Positions 47,572 to 55,961 of a DNA stretch of 64,000 bases are shown here, piece after piece. The stretch covers positions 124,001 through 188,000 of the forward strand of contig NZ_PPXD01000001.1 of the NCBI RefSeq assembly GCF_002909375.1. Direction: 5' to 3'. The first letter of the stretch is position 1. Every line of letters begins with the position of its first letter. The position numbers were made by a program, and so were the translations under genes. Below the pieces are notes generated by a model. The model searched no databases. It saw only the letters and a list, made by a program, of their open reading frames with translations, and was not told where the DNA came from. The DNA is from Cryobacterium zongtaii. GTDB lineage: Bacteria; Actinomycetota; Actinomycetes; Actinomycetales; Microbacteriaceae.

Positions 47572-48114
47572 TCAGGCGAGCGCGCCCATCACGACGGTCT
47601 CGAAGATCGGCCGGGGATCGGTGCTGTCGTGCCGGGCGATGCGGTGCAGGAGGAGGCCCTCGAAACAGGCGGCAATGGCCTCCGTCGCGGCCTGCGGATC
47701 ACGGGCGCCCATCTCGGCGAGAGCGGACACGATGCCCTCGCCCAGGGCCGCCCGGCCCCGGGACAGCGCCTCTCGAAGCTCGGCGTTGTGGTTGGCTTCC
47801 ATGAACAGCACAAGCCTCGCCGTGGTCAGGTCCCTGTTCTCGTGGGTCGTCACCTCGAGCAGGGTGCACATCGCGTCGATGAGCTCGGCCGGCGAACGCG
47901 GCGAGAACGCCACTCGCACTGGACGAAGCTCCTGCTCCACGATCCACTCGGAGACGCCGATCAGCAGGGCGGCCCGGGTGCGGAAGTAGTTGGAGGTGGA
48001 CCCCTTCGGCAGGTCGGCGCGTTCGTCGATACGAACGTGGGTGAGCGCACGCAACCCGCCCGTCGCGAGGAGGTCGATCGCGGCTTCCAGGACGCGCACT
48101 CGAATCGGGGTCAT
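47572..48114 (-). CDS. TetR/AcrR family transcriptional regulator
   Basis: Probable repressor of the divergent hydrolase gene. The 180 residues have an N-terminal helix-turn-helix (VLEAAIDLLATGGLRALTHVRIDERADLPKGSTSNYFRTR, given in pieces), with the recognition helix near GSTSNYFRT. The C-terminal all-alpha ligand domain resembles TetR_C families. An array of CACTATGT half-sites fills the 54-bp gap to the hydrolase gene, and its own start lies at the edge of that array, so autoregulation is likely. Palindromic repeats flank the pair. Confidence 0.85.
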   Translation of the reverse strand: MTPIRVRVLEAAIDLLATGGLRALTHVRIDERADLPKGSTSNYFRTRAALLIGVSEWIVEQELRPVRVAFSPRSPAELIDAMCTLLEVTTHENRDLTTARLVLFMEANHNAELREALSRGRAALGEGIVSALAEMGARDPQAATEAIAACFEGLLLHRIARHDSTDPRPIFETVVMGALA

Positions 48115-48119
48115 CCTTT

Positions 48120-48151
48120 CACTATAGACATAGTGGACGAGGCACTATGTC
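48120..48151. promoter_or_regulatory. TetR operator array
   Basis: GACATAGTG (48127-48135) and CACTATGTC (48143-48151) are perfect 9-bp arms around 7 nt. A further half-site CACTAT (48120-48125) pairs with ATAGTG (48130-48135) around 4 nt. A diverged copy (GTAGTATG) follows at 48153-48160. The array lies in the 54-bp divergent gap between the TetR and hydrolase genes. Confidence 0.75.
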
Positions 48152-48168
48152 CGTAGTATGATGGCGGC

Positions 48169-49122
48169 ATGAGTGCGATGAAGCCCTCGGGCAAATTCAG
48201 TCATGGAACAAGCCGCCTCGATGGCACGGGCTCGTGGCCGGAGTTGGCCGGGGTCCGACATCGGTTCCTCGATCTTCCGGGGCTGCGGATGCACGTGGCC
48301 GAGGCCGGTAGCGGCCCGCCGCTCGTGCTGCTGCACGGGTTCCCGCAGCACTGGTGGGCCTGGCGCAAGGTCATCCCGGCCCTCGCCGCGAACTACCGGG
48401 TGATCTGCCCGGACCTGCGCGGTGCCGGCTGGACCGAGGCCCCGCCCGACGGATACACGAGCGAGCAGCTGGTAGCGGATGTCGTTGCGCTGCTCGACGC
48501 GTTGCACCTCGACAAGGTGAATATTCTCGGCTACGACTGGGGCGGCATCGTCGGGTTTCGGGTGTGCCTGGCTCATCCCGAGAGAGTCGAGAGATTCGTC
48601 GCACTTGCCACCCCGCACCCGTACCCCGAATTCCACCCCCGGGCGCTGTTGTACGTCTGGCGGATCTGGTCGATGTTCGCCATCGCAATACCGGGTCTGG
48701 GACCCTGGCTCCTCCGCACCGGACGACAACGGCTGCCGCGCCGGCTGATGACCGGTGACACGAGCGACCCGTCGGTCTTCGCACCCGAAGACATCGACGC
48801 CTTTGTGTCCCGGCTAAAGGACCCGGCGCGAGCGGATGCCGGATCGGCACTGTACCGGCACTTCATTCTGAGCGAGGCCAAACGCAGCAGCACAGGCGCC
48901 TACCGCGGCACACGTCTGACCACTCCGACTCTGTCGCTCTACGGGACCGTCCTCTACGGCAACAACGACCCGAACCGGGAGCACCCGGAGATACTCGGCG
49001 GCTACGAAGGGGACGCCGACGACTTCACGCTCGAGCACGTTCCGGGCACCGGCTACTACATCGCCGAGGAACAACCCGAGGTCGTCGTCGCGCGTACCCT
49101 CGAGTTCCTGTCCGCCCAATAG
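48169..49122 (+). CDS. Alpha/beta hydrolase, epoxide hydrolase-like
   Basis: Probable epoxide or related hydrolase under control of the adjacent TetR regulator. The 317 residues have the oxyanion motif LLHGFPQHWWAWRKVIPAL, VICPDLRGAGWTEAP, and the nucleophile elbow GYDWGGIVG. The Asp nucleophile (not Ser) points to epoxide hydrolases/dehalogenases rather than esterases. The cap region is about 150-225, and the catalytic His is expected near GTGYYIAEEQPE, where a His is not obvious. The ATG at 48169 or 48178 may be used. Family B repeats lie on both sides of this gene pair. Confidence 0.78.
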   Translation: MSAMKPSGKFSHGTSRLDGTGSWPELAGVRHRFLDLPGLRMHVAEAGSGPPLVLLHGFPQHWWAWRKVIPALAANYRVICPDLRGAGWTEAPPDGYTSEQLVADVVALLDALHLDKVNILGYDWGGIVGFRVCLAHPERVERFVALATPHPYPEFHPRALLYVWRIWSMFAIAIPGLGPWLLRTGRQRLPRRLMTGDTSDPSVFAPEDIDAFVSRLKDPARADAGSALYRHFILSEAKRSSTGAYRGTRLTTPTLSLYGTVLYGNNDPNREHPEILGGYEGDADDFTLEHVPGTGYYIAEEQPEVVVARTLEFLSAQ

Positions 49123-49134
49123 CTTCGCTCGCCG

Positions 49135-49187
49135 ACTTGCCGCATCCTCCCCTTTCGGGGCGTGTGAGAGGTTGCTTTGCGGCAAGT
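49135..49187. repeat. 53-bp palindromic repeat, family B copy 2
   Basis: Perfect 10-bp outer arms ACTTGCCGCA (49135-49144)/TGCGGCAAGT (49178-49187), with an inner CCCC-TTTC-GGGG hairpin. It is in the same orientation and of the same length as copies 1a and 1b. It begins 12 bp after the hydrolase stop. Confidence 0.8.
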
Positions 49188-49200
49188 GGCGGATGTGGCG

Positions 49201-49221
49201 TTGTCCGCACGGGGAACAATT
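49201..49221. repeat. Right half of a family A repeat
   Basis: TTGTCCGCACGGGGAACAAT (from 49201) matches the right half of family A copy 3 at 57897 onward with a few substitutions. It lies 13 bp after family B copy 2 and directly before the ddaH -10 hexamer. No left half is present. Confidence 0.55.
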
Positions 49222-49243
49222 CGTCTGCGATTAGGCTGTGCGC

Positions 49244-50056
49244 ATGACAATCTCCGGCGACTCGGCCCTCCCTGGCGATGTGACTCTGCCGGGCACCGCT
49301 CGGCGCGTGCTGGTCCGCCGGCCCGTCGACATCCTCGCCGAGGGCGAGATCACCCACATCGATCGTGTGCCGATCGACCTCGGGCTGGCCCGGGCGCAGT
49401 GGGACGGCTACGTGGCGGCGCTGCAGTCGGAGGGCTGGGCCATCACCGAGGTGGATCCGGCACCCGACCAGCCGGACTCCGTCTTCATCGAGGATGCCGT
49501 GATCCTCTTCGGCGACACTGCCGTGCTCGCCAGCCCTGGTGCGCCCAGCCGACGCGGCGAGACGGCCGGTGCCGAGGCGGCCGTGCGCGCCCTGGGACTC
49601 ACGGTGCGTCGGATCGACCTGCCCGGCACCCTTGACGGCGGTGACGTGCTCAAGGTGGGCGCCACCGTTTACGTGGGGCAGAGCCTGCGCACCAACGCTG
49701 AGGGTGCGGCGCAGCTTGCCGCCATCGTCGAACCCCTCGGCTACACCGTGGTCCCGGTTCCGGTGACCCGCGCCCTGCACCTCAAGACCGCTATCACCGC
49801 TCTGCCGGACGGCACCATCATCGGCTACCCGCCGCTCGTGGACGACCCGGGACTGTTCGAGAGGTTCGTGCCGGTACCCGAAGCGGAGGGTACCGCCGTG
49901 GTTGTGCTCGACGCGCACACCCTGCTGATGTCGGCCGCCGCGCCGCGCACCACCGAGCTGCTCACCGGGCTCGGCTATCGGGCCGTGACCGTGGACATCA
50001 CCGAGTTCGAGAAGCTCGAGGGCTGTGTCACCTGCCTGAGCGTGCGCGTTCGCTGA
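49244..50056 (+). CDS. ddaH: Dimethylargininase (DDAH) family amidinotransferase-fold hydrolase
   Basis: Pentein-fold enzyme; DDAH hydrolyses methylated arginines to citrulline. The 270 residues have the family plan: RRPVDILAEGEITHIDRVP, EDAVILFGDTAVLASPG, the catalytic His region LHLKTAITAL, and a C-terminal EGCVTCLSVRVR with the expected nucleophile Cys264. The substrate could be another guanidino compound. The ATG at 49244 is preferred over the GTG at 49238 because TAGGCT (49232-49237) lies exactly 6 nt upstream (leaderless pattern). A family A half-repeat overlaps the probable -35 region. Confidence 0.85.
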   Translation: MTISGDSALPGDVTLPGTARRVLVRRPVDILAEGEITHIDRVPIDLGLARAQWDGYVAALQSEGWAITEVDPAPDQPDSVFIEDAVILFGDTAVLASPGAPSRRGETAGAEAAVRALGLTVRRIDLPGTLDGGDVLKVGATVYVGQSLRTNAEGAAQLAAIVEPLGYTVVPVPVTRALHLKTAITALPDGTIIGYPPLVDDPGLFERFVPVPEAEGTAVVVLDAHTLLMSAAAPRTTELLTGLGYRAVTVDITEFEKLEGCVTCLSVRVR

Positions 50057-50059
50057 GCG

Positions 50060-50099
50060 AAAATTCTGCTTGCGCCGGAGTCGTCCGTGGCCCTATCCT
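50060..50099 (+). promoter_or_regulatory. Exporter leader promoter, WhiB7-like
   Basis: -35 TTGCGC (50070-50075), 18-bp spacer, -10 TATCCT (50094-50099). An AT-rich block AAAATT (50060-50065) lies 4 nt upstream of the -35. WhiB7-activated actinobacterial promoters have such an AT-rich block next to the -35, so antibiotic-responsive control is possible. Confidence 0.4.
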
Positions 50100-50132
50100 G
50101 AAAGGCTGCCTGAACAAGGGGGGCACAAGACG

Positions 50133-50243
50133 ATGACACGAAACGCTCAGGAGGCCGACATGACCAAGACAGCTCGCACCAGGTACGCATCGATTGCGAC
50201 CGGCGCTGCCTTCGTCCCGGCGCTCCGACTCGCCTCGGTCTAA
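50133..50243 (+). CDS. Leader peptide (uORF) of the ABC exporter
   Basis: A 36-codon frame starting [10 protein letters not shown] after GGGGGG. A second in-frame ATG at 50160 has a perfect AGGAGG 6 nt upstream and would give a 27-residue peptide ([18 protein letters not shown]...LASV). Two GC-rich hairpins follow the stop and the exporter begins 253 bp later. This is the layout of ribosome-mediated attenuation upstream of resistance genes. It has no homology that I recognise. Confidence 0.5.
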   Translation: MTRNAQEADMTKTARTRYASIATGAAFVPALRLASV

Positions 50244-50267
50244 GGTCCCGGCCAGAGAACTCCACCC

Positions 50268-50315
50268 GCCCGCGTCTGCGCGGGCCGCACATTTCAGCGG
50301 GCGTCACCGCCCGCT
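50268..50315 (+). promoter_or_regulatory. Candidate attenuator hairpins before the ABC exporter
   Basis: Two consecutive stems: GCCCGCG (50268-50274)/CGCGGGC (50279-50285) and AGCGGGCG (50296-50303)/CGCCCGCT (50308-50315). The second is followed by TCCTCTT, as in a weak terminator. CGGGC blocks of the two stems are mutually complementary, so alternative pairing is possible. They lie 25 bp after the leader-peptide stop. Confidence 0.5.
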
Positions 50316-50496
50316 TCCTCTTCCGGACGTGGTCATTCCGCGCCGGCACCGGGCACCACCGCACGCCGCCAGGAGCACCGTCGGTACCGCCGCCAGCACC
50401 AACGGCTTCGTCGCGGCTCCCGCACCCACCCAGCCCCGCATCATCCAGCCCACCGGCGCTTCAGCGCCGGAGCCGGCCCAGCCAGGAACCTCTCTC

Positions 50497-52347
50497 ATGA
50501 CCACCACCGCTCCACAGCATCCGCCGCACACTGCGCCCACGCCCGCTGCGCGCTCCAACACCTTCCGCACCCTGCTGCGGCTCTATCCCTATGCCAAGCC
50601 CGCGCTGCCACGGCTGGGCCTGGGCATGCTCGCGGCACTGCTGGCCTCGCTGGTGGCCCTGGCCATCCCGCAGGTGCTGCAGCAACTCGTCGACGGCGCC
50701 CTCAGCCAGGGAGACACTGCACCGATCTGGCCCGCCGTACTCATCGTGCTCGGCCTCGGCGTGCTCGAGGCCGGCATGATCGCGCTGCGCCGCTGGTTCG
50801 TGCTCGTTCCCGGTACCCACATCGAATCCCGGATGCGCAACGCCCTGTATGCCCGGCTGCAGGACCTGCCCGTGACCTTCCACGACCGCTGGCCGAGCGG
50901 GCAGCTGCTCTCGCGCGCCGTCAGTGACCTCAACATGATCCGCCGTTGGATCTCGTTCGGTCTGGTGCTGCTCGTGGTGAACTTCCTCACCATCATCGCC
51001 GGCGTGGTGATCCTCCTGTCGATGAACTGGATCCTCGGCGTGATCTTCCTGGTCTGCTCGATCCCGATCTGGATCTACGGCTACGTCTTCGAGGAGAAGT
51101 ACTCCGTGATCGCGAGGCGCAGCCAGGACCAGTCCGGCGACCTGGCGACCGCCGTCGAGGAGTCGGTGCACGGCATCCGAGTGCTCAAGGCGTTCGGCCG
51201 TGGCAGCTTCGCGCTCAAGAGCTTCGCCAGCCAGGCGGAGGAGCTGCGCGGCACCGAGATCGAGAAGGCCCGCGCCATCGCCGGGATCTGGCTCTGGCTG
51301 CTGCTGGTGCCCGACGTCGCGTTCGCGCTCTGTCTGGTCTCCGGCGTCTGGCTGACCAGCCAGGGCCAGCTCAGCGTCGGCGAGCTGGTGGCGTTCTTCG
51401 CCACCGCCACCGTGCTGCGCTTCCCGGTGGAGTCGATCGGCTTCCTGCTGTCGATGACCTTTGACACCCGCACCGCCACCGACAGGTTCTTCGACATCCT
51501 GGACACGCCAAACACCATCACCGACCCGCCCCGCCCGGTCACGATCACCAGCCCGCGCGGCCGGCTCGCGTTCGAGAACGTGCACTTCCGCTACGCGGAC
51601 TCACCCGAACGGTTTCCCGACCTGCTCGACGGGGTGAACCTGGTGCTCGAACCCGGCGAGACCATGGCGCTGGTCGGTCTCACCGGCTCCGGCAAGTCCA
51701 CCCTGACGGCGCTCACCACCCGGCTGTACGACGTGACGGATGGCTCGGTGACCCTCGACGGGGTCGATGTGCGGGCCCTCCGCCGCGACGAGCTGCGCCG
51801 GCACATCGCCATGGCGTTCGAGGACGCAACCCTGTTCTCGGCATCCGTGCGTGACAACGTGCTGCTGGGCCGCCCGGAGTTCGCCGAGCGCAGCCCGGAG
51901 GCCGACGCGGCCCTGGCCGAGGCGCTGCAGATCGCGCAGGCGGCGTTTGTGCACGACCTGCCCAACGGTGTCGACACCCTCGTCGGCGAGGAGGGCATGA
52001 GCCTTTCCGGCGGGCAGCGACAGCGCGTGGCACTTGCCCGCGCCGTGGCCGCGGCACCCGCCGTCCTGGTGCTCGACGACCCGCTCTCCGCGCTGGACGT
52101 GAACACCGAGTCGCTGGTCGAGGCCGCCCTGCGCCGGGTGCTCGCGTCCACGACCGCGCTGATCGTGGCGCATCGCCCGTCCACGGTGATGCTCGCCGAC
52201 CGGGTGGCGCTGCTCGAGGCGGGCAAGATCACCGCCGTCGGCACGCACTCCGAGCTGCTGGCCTCGAGCCCGCACTACAAGTTCGTCATCTCCAGCCTGG
52301 AGGACGAAGAACGACGAGAGTCCGAGCGAGCGGGAGAAGCACTGTGA
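50497..52347 (+). CDS. ABC exporter half-transporter 1 (degenerate ATPase site)
   Basis: Membrane-ATPase fusion of a heterodimeric multidrug-type exporter. The 616 residues comprise about six helices (60-350) and a C-terminal ATPase. The ATPase has Walker [10 protein letters not shown], signature [14 protein letters not shown], Walker [13 protein letters not shown] and H-loop IVAHRPST. The residue after the Walker B Asp is Asp instead of the catalytic Glu, marking the degenerate site typical of TM287/BmrC-type subunits. The ATG at 50497 follows AGGA. A leader peptide and two hairpins lie in the 440-bp upstream region. The stop overlaps the GTG of the partner gene. Confidence 0.9.
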   Translation: MTTTAPQHPPHTAPTPAARSNTFRTLLRLYPYAKPALPRLGLGMLAALLASLVALAIPQVLQQLVDGALSQGDTAPIWPAVLIVLGLGVLEAGMIALRRWFVLVPGTHIESRMRNALYARLQDLPVTFHDRWPSGQLLSRAVSDLNMIRRWISFGLVLLVVNFLTIIAGVVILLSMNWILGVIFLVCSIPIWIYGYVFEEKYSVIARRSQDQSGDLATAVEESVHGIRVLKAFGRGSFALKSFASQAEELRGTEIEKARAIAGIWLWLLLVPDVAFALCLVSGVWLTSQGQLSVGELVAFFATATVLRFPVESIGFLLSMTFDTRTATDRFFDILDTPNTITDPPRPVTITSPRGRLAFENVHFRYADSPERFPDLLDGVNLVLEPGETMALVGLTGSGKSTLTALTTRLYDVTDGSVTLDGVDVRALRRDELRRHIAMAFEDATLFSASVRDNVLLGRPEFAERSPEADAALAEALQIAQAAFVHDLPNGVDTLVGEEGMSLSGGQRQRVALARAVAAAPAVLVLDDPLSALDVNTESLVEAALRRVLASTTALIVAHRPSTVMLADRVALLEAGKITAVGTHSELLASSPHYKFVISSLEDEERRESERAGEAL

Positions 52348-54149
52348 GTGTCATCGGTGTCGAAGGCGAAGAACGCCTCGACTACACCAAGGCCGAAAGC
52401 GCGCAGATCCGGCGCCGGTCGTTGCGCCTGCTCGGCTCGCTGTTGTTCCCGGTGCGCTGGTCGGTGGTCATGGCGATGCTCGTCGTCGTCGTGTCCACCG
52501 CCGCGCAGGTCGCCGGCCCGGCCCTGATCGCGTTCGGCATCGACAAGGGCCTGCCCGCCCTGCTCGAACAGGACTGGGTGCCGCTGGCGGCGACCGGGGC
52601 GATCTACCTGATCACCGGCATCACCGGGGCGCTACTGATCGCCTGGTACACCGTGCTCTCCGCCCGGATCAGCCAGGCCGTGCTCATCGACCTGCGGAAG
52701 CGCGTGTTCCTGCAGACCCAACGGCTGAGCCTTGAATTCCACGAGTCGTACACCTCCGGACGCATCATTTCCCGGCAGACCAGCGACCTGGATGCGATCA
52801 GGGAGCTGCTGGACTCCGGCATCAACCAGCTCGTGCAGGGCCTGCTCTACATGGCCTTCACCGGCATCGCCCTCTTCGCCCTCGACGGGGTCAGCGGGCT
52901 GGTGCTGCTCGTTGCACTCGTGCCACTGCTCGCGCTGACCCGCTGGTTCCAGGTGCGCTCGCAGCACCTGTTCCGCCAGTCCCGCACCGCGTCCGCGAGC
53001 CTGATCGTGCAGTTCGTCGAGACCATGACCGGCATCCGCGCGGTCAAGGCGTTCCGCACCGAGAAGCGCAACGAGGGTGTCTTCGGCAAGCTCGTCGAGT
53101 CGTACCGGCTGGTCAACGCCCGGGTTATCCAACTGTTCGGCGTGTTCGATCCCGGGCTGATCCTGATCGGCAACGTCACCGTCGCCGCGGTGCTGCTGGT
53201 CGGCGGCTTCCGCGTGGCCGACGGGCAGCTGGCCATCGGTGCGCTGCTCGCCGCGCTGCTGTACACCCGCCGGTTCTTCGACCCGATGGAGGAGATGGCG
53301 ATGTTCTACAACTCCTACCAGTCGGCCGCAGCCGCGCTGGAGAAGATCTCCGGGGTGCTCGAGGAGCAGCCCGGTGTGCCCGACCCCGTCACGCCGGTGG
53401 ACCTGTGGACCTCGAAGGGTGCCGTGCACTTCGACAACGTACAGTTCGAGTACCAGGCCGACCGGGTCATCCTGCCGCACTTCAGCCTCACCCTGGAACC
53501 CGGGCAGACCATCGCCCTGGTCGGCTCGACGGGCGCCGGCAAATCGACCCTGGCGAAGCTGATCTCCAGGTTCTATGACCCGTCGCACGGCCGGGTGCTG
53601 CTGGACGGCGTCGACCTGCGCGACCTGCACCCCAAGGACCTGCGCCGGGCCATCGTGATGGTGACTCAGGAGGCGTACCTGTTCAGTGGCAGCGTCGCCG
53701 ACAACATCGCGATCGGCAAACCGGATGCGACGCGGTCGGAGATCGAGGCGGCCGCGCGGGCCGTCGGCGCGCACGACTTCATCGTGGGCCTGCCCGGCGG
53801 GTACGACACCGACGTTAACAAGCGCGGCGGCAGGGTCTCCGCCGGCCAGCGCCAGCTGATCTCGTTCGCGCGGGCCTTCCTGGCCGACCCGGCGGTGCTG
53901 ATTCTCGACGAGGCCACCAGCTCGCTGGACATCCCCAGCGAACGGCTGGTGCAGGAGGCTTTGCAGACGCTGCTCAGCGACCGCACCGCGGTGATCATCG
54001 CGCACCGCCTGTCGACCGTGGCGATCGCCGACCGGGTGCTGGTGATGGAGAACGGCGTCATCGTCGAGGACGGCACCCCCGACATGCTCATCTCGGGAAC
54101 CGGCCGGTTCTCCCGGCTGCACGCCGCCTGGTGCGAGTCCCTCGTCTGA
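52344..54149 (+). CDS. ABC exporter half-transporter 2 (catalytic)
   Basis: Partner of the preceding gene. The 601 residues comprise about six helices (35-330) and an ATPase with Walker [10 protein letters not shown], signature [14 protein letters not shown], Walker [13 protein letters not shown] and H-loop IIAHRLST. The catalytic Glu is present while its signature is SAGQ rather than SGGQ. This is exactly the complementary asymmetry expected for a heterodimer with one active site. It starts with GTG overlapping the upstream stop by 4 nt. Substrate is unknown; drug or lipid export is likely. Confidence 0.92.
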   Translation: MSVIGVEGEERLDYTKAESAQIRRRSLRLLGSLLFPVRWSVVMAMLVVVVSTAAQVAGPALIAFGIDKGLPALLEQDWVPLAATGAIYLITGITGALLIAWYTVLSARISQAVLIDLRKRVFLQTQRLSLEFHESYTSGRIISRQTSDLDAIRELLDSGINQLVQGLLYMAFTGIALFALDGVSGLVLLVALVPLLALTRWFQVRSQHLFRQSRTASASLIVQFVETMTGIRAVKAFRTEKRNEGVFGKLVESYRLVNARVIQLFGVFDPGLILIGNVTVAAVLLVGGFRVADGQLAIGALLAALLYTRRFFDPMEEMAMFYNSYQSAAAALEKISGVLEEQPGVPDPVTPVDLWTSKGAVHFDNVQFEYQADRVILPHFSLTLEPGQTIALVGSTGAGKSTLAKLISRFYDPSHGRVLLDGVDLRDLHPKDLRRAIVMVTQEAYLFSGSVADNIAIGKPDATRSEIEAAARAVGAHDFIVGLPGGYDTDVNKRGGRVSAGQRQLISFARAFLADPAVLILDEATSSLDIPSERLVQEALQTLLSDRTAVIIAHRLSTVAIADRVLVMENGVIVEDGTPDMLISGTGRFSRLHAAWCESLV

Positions 54150-54167
54150 CCACTCGCGAACTGTCAG

Positions 54168-54202
54168 CCAAGCACCCGAAACTTGAGGCTTTCGGTGCTT
54201 GG
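54168..54202 (+). terminator. Stem-loop downstream of the ABC exporter
   Basis: CCAAGCACC (54168-54176) pairs with GGTGCTTGG (54194-54202). The stem extends through GAAA/TTTC with one bulge, around a CTTGAGGC loop. It lies 19 bp after the stop. No U tract follows. Confidence 0.55.
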
Positions 54203-54421
54203 GTCGCGGTTCGCGGGTGGTTTGAGTCGGGGGTGTTTCGGGGATGTTGAGGGTCGGGAACCACTTGCCGGGAACCGGCCCGACGCGCTTGACACTCCCT
54301 GGGCTGGCAGCGAATCTGGTGCCAGAGAACACAACCGCCGTGAACGAGCAGCCTCGTTCCCGAGCCGGCGCCGCGCGGTCATCCGTTGGTGTCGGCCTGA
54401 CTGATCGGGGGATCACCCAGC

Positions 54422-55663
54422 ATGGACTCAGTCACCATCGTGGGTGCGGGAGTGGTGGGCCACGCCAGTGCCGTCGCCCTCCGCGCCCACGGCTACACCG
54501 GCCGCATCACCGTGCTCGGCAGCGAACGCCACCGGCCCTACGACCGGCCGCCGCTCGGCCGCGGCTTCCTCACCGGGCAGACCACGATCGATGAACTGGC
54601 GCTCGAGGCCCCTCACGACGACCTCGACGCCGACTGGCGCCTGGGGGTCGCGGCCGTCGCGCTCGACGCGGCCACGCACCGGGTGACGCTGGCCAACGGC
54701 CGCACCGTCGACTCCGACGCCGTGGTGATCGCCACCGGCTCCGCCGCCCGCCGCATGTCGACCATGCCCCGCGGGGTGCACACGCTGCGCACCGTGGAGG
54801 ACGCCCTGGCGCTCCGCGAAGAACTGCTGCCCGGCGCCCACCTGGTCGTGGTCGGCTCCGGGGTCGTCGGCCTCGAAGTGGCGTCGACCGCCCGTGACCT
54901 GGGTCTGCGGGTGACGGTGCTCGGCAGTAGCACGGATGCGCTCCACACGGCCTTCGGCGCCACCGTCGCCGGCGCCGTGTTCGGGCTGCACGAGCGCCGG
55001 GGCATCACCGTGCGCACCGACCTGCGGGTGACCGAGCTGATCGGCCCCGGCTGGGTGTCCGGGGTGCGGCTGAGCAGCGGGGAAGAGATCGGAGCCGACC
55101 TGGTGCTGCTGGACATCGGCGCGGTGCCGCTGGTCGGCTGGCTCGGCGGCTCCGCACTCGACCCGGGTGGCCGGGACCTGCACGGCGGGGTGGTCGCCGA
55201 CTCGGCTGGCGCCACCGGCGTGCCCGGGATCGTCGCGGTCGGCGATTGTGCGGCCTGGCTTGACCCGGCAACCGGGGCGCACCGCCGCATCGCGCACTTC
55301 AGCGACACCCGCAACCGACCGTCGATCGCCATGGCCGCGCTGCTCGGGGTCGACCCGGGCGCGGCGGCGGCGCCCGCCACGCTGACCTCGGAGCAGGCCG
55401 GCGCCCTGGTGCAGTTCGCCGGCCGGTTACACGGTGGCGAGTCGATGACGATCGAGGCGGGCGGGGTCGACACCGGCGACCTGCTGGCCGTCTACCGCCG
55501 TGGCGAGACGCCGGTGGCGGTGCTGGGCATCGACCAGCCCGGGCGGGTCGAGGAGTGGCGGACCCGGTTGCTCGAGCTCAGCCTGAGCCCCACCGACACC
55601 GACGCCCACGTTGACACTGCCGGGCCGGCCGGCCCTGTCAGGGACGCCAGCGCGCTCGGCTGA
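54422..55663 (+). CDS. FAD-dependent ferredoxin reductase-like oxidoreductase
   Basis: Probable NAD(P)H-dependent reductase of the putidaredoxin/rhodocoxin reductase group. The 413 residues have an N-terminal FAD motif VTIVGAGVVGHASAVALR, YDRPPLGRGFLTG (family-typical RPPLSK-like segment), an NAD-binding GSGVVGLEVASTARDLG near residue 142, GIVAVGDCAAW, and a C-terminal reductase domain. The first FAD motif is GAGVVG rather than the usual GAGxxG-xxAA form, still compatible. No ferredoxin or P450 gene is adjacent. Its 3' end overlaps the convergent alkyltransferase-like gene by 26 bp. Confidence 0.85.
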   Translation: MDSVTIVGAGVVGHASAVALRAHGYTGRITVLGSERHRPYDRPPLGRGFLTGQTTIDELALEAPHDDLDADWRLGVAAVALDAATHRVTLANGRTVDSDAVVIATGSAARRMSTMPRGVHTLRTVEDALALREELLPGAHLVVVGSGVVGLEVASTARDLGLRVTVLGSSTDALHTAFGATVAGAVFGLHERRGITVRTDLRVTELIGPGWVSGVRLSSGEEIGADLVLLDIGAVPLVGWLGGSALDPGGRDLHGGVVADSAGATGVPGIVAVGDCAAWLDPATGAHRRIAHFSDTRNRPSIAMAALLGVDPGAAAAPATLTSEQAGALVQFAGRLHGGESMTIEAGGVDTGDLLAVYRRGETPVAVLGIDQPGRVEEWRTRLLELSLSPTDTDAHVDTAGPAGPVRDASALG

Positions 55664-55958
55664 GGTCCACCCTGTAGCCGGACTCCGGCCCGGGACCGGG
55701 CAGCAACGGTGTCTGCTCGGCCCGGTAGTGCACCAGCGCCCGGCTCTCGTGGCCGATCGGCGGATGCCCACCGGCGCGGATCACCCGCCACCACGGCGCA
55801 TCCGACCCGAATTGCGCCATCGTCTGGCCGACCACCCGGGCGGCGCGGGAGCCGAGGGCGGCGGCGACGTCGCCATAGGTCATCACCCGGCCGGGTGGGA
55901 TCGCATCGACGATGTCGAGCACGGCCTCCACGAACGGGCTGGCCGGGTTGAGGCGCAC
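55638..55958 (-). CDS. Alkyltransferase-like protein (ATL)
   Basis: DNA-binding relative of O6-methylguanine-DNA methyltransferase that flags O6-alkylguanine for nucleotide excision repair. The 106 residues have the MGMT helix-turn-helix (GRVMTYGDVAAALGSRAARVVGQ, in pieces) followed by APWWRVIRAGG. The reactive Cys of the PCHRV motif is replaced by Trp, the defining ATL change, so it cannot transfer alkyl groups. It starts 3 bp after the GNAT stop on the same strand, so the two are likely co-transcribed. Confidence 0.88.
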   Translation of the reverse strand: MRLNPASPFVEAVLDIVDAIPPGRVMTYGDVAAALGSRAARVVGQTMAQFGSDAPWWRVIRAGGHPPIGHESRALVHYRAEQTPLLPGPGPESGYRVDLSRARWRP

Positions 55959-55961
55959 CGG

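Noticed and set aside
47572-49122. Transposon carrying the TetR/hydrolase pair
   Set aside because: No recombinase gene inside the bracket; only the flanking palindromes suggest mobility.
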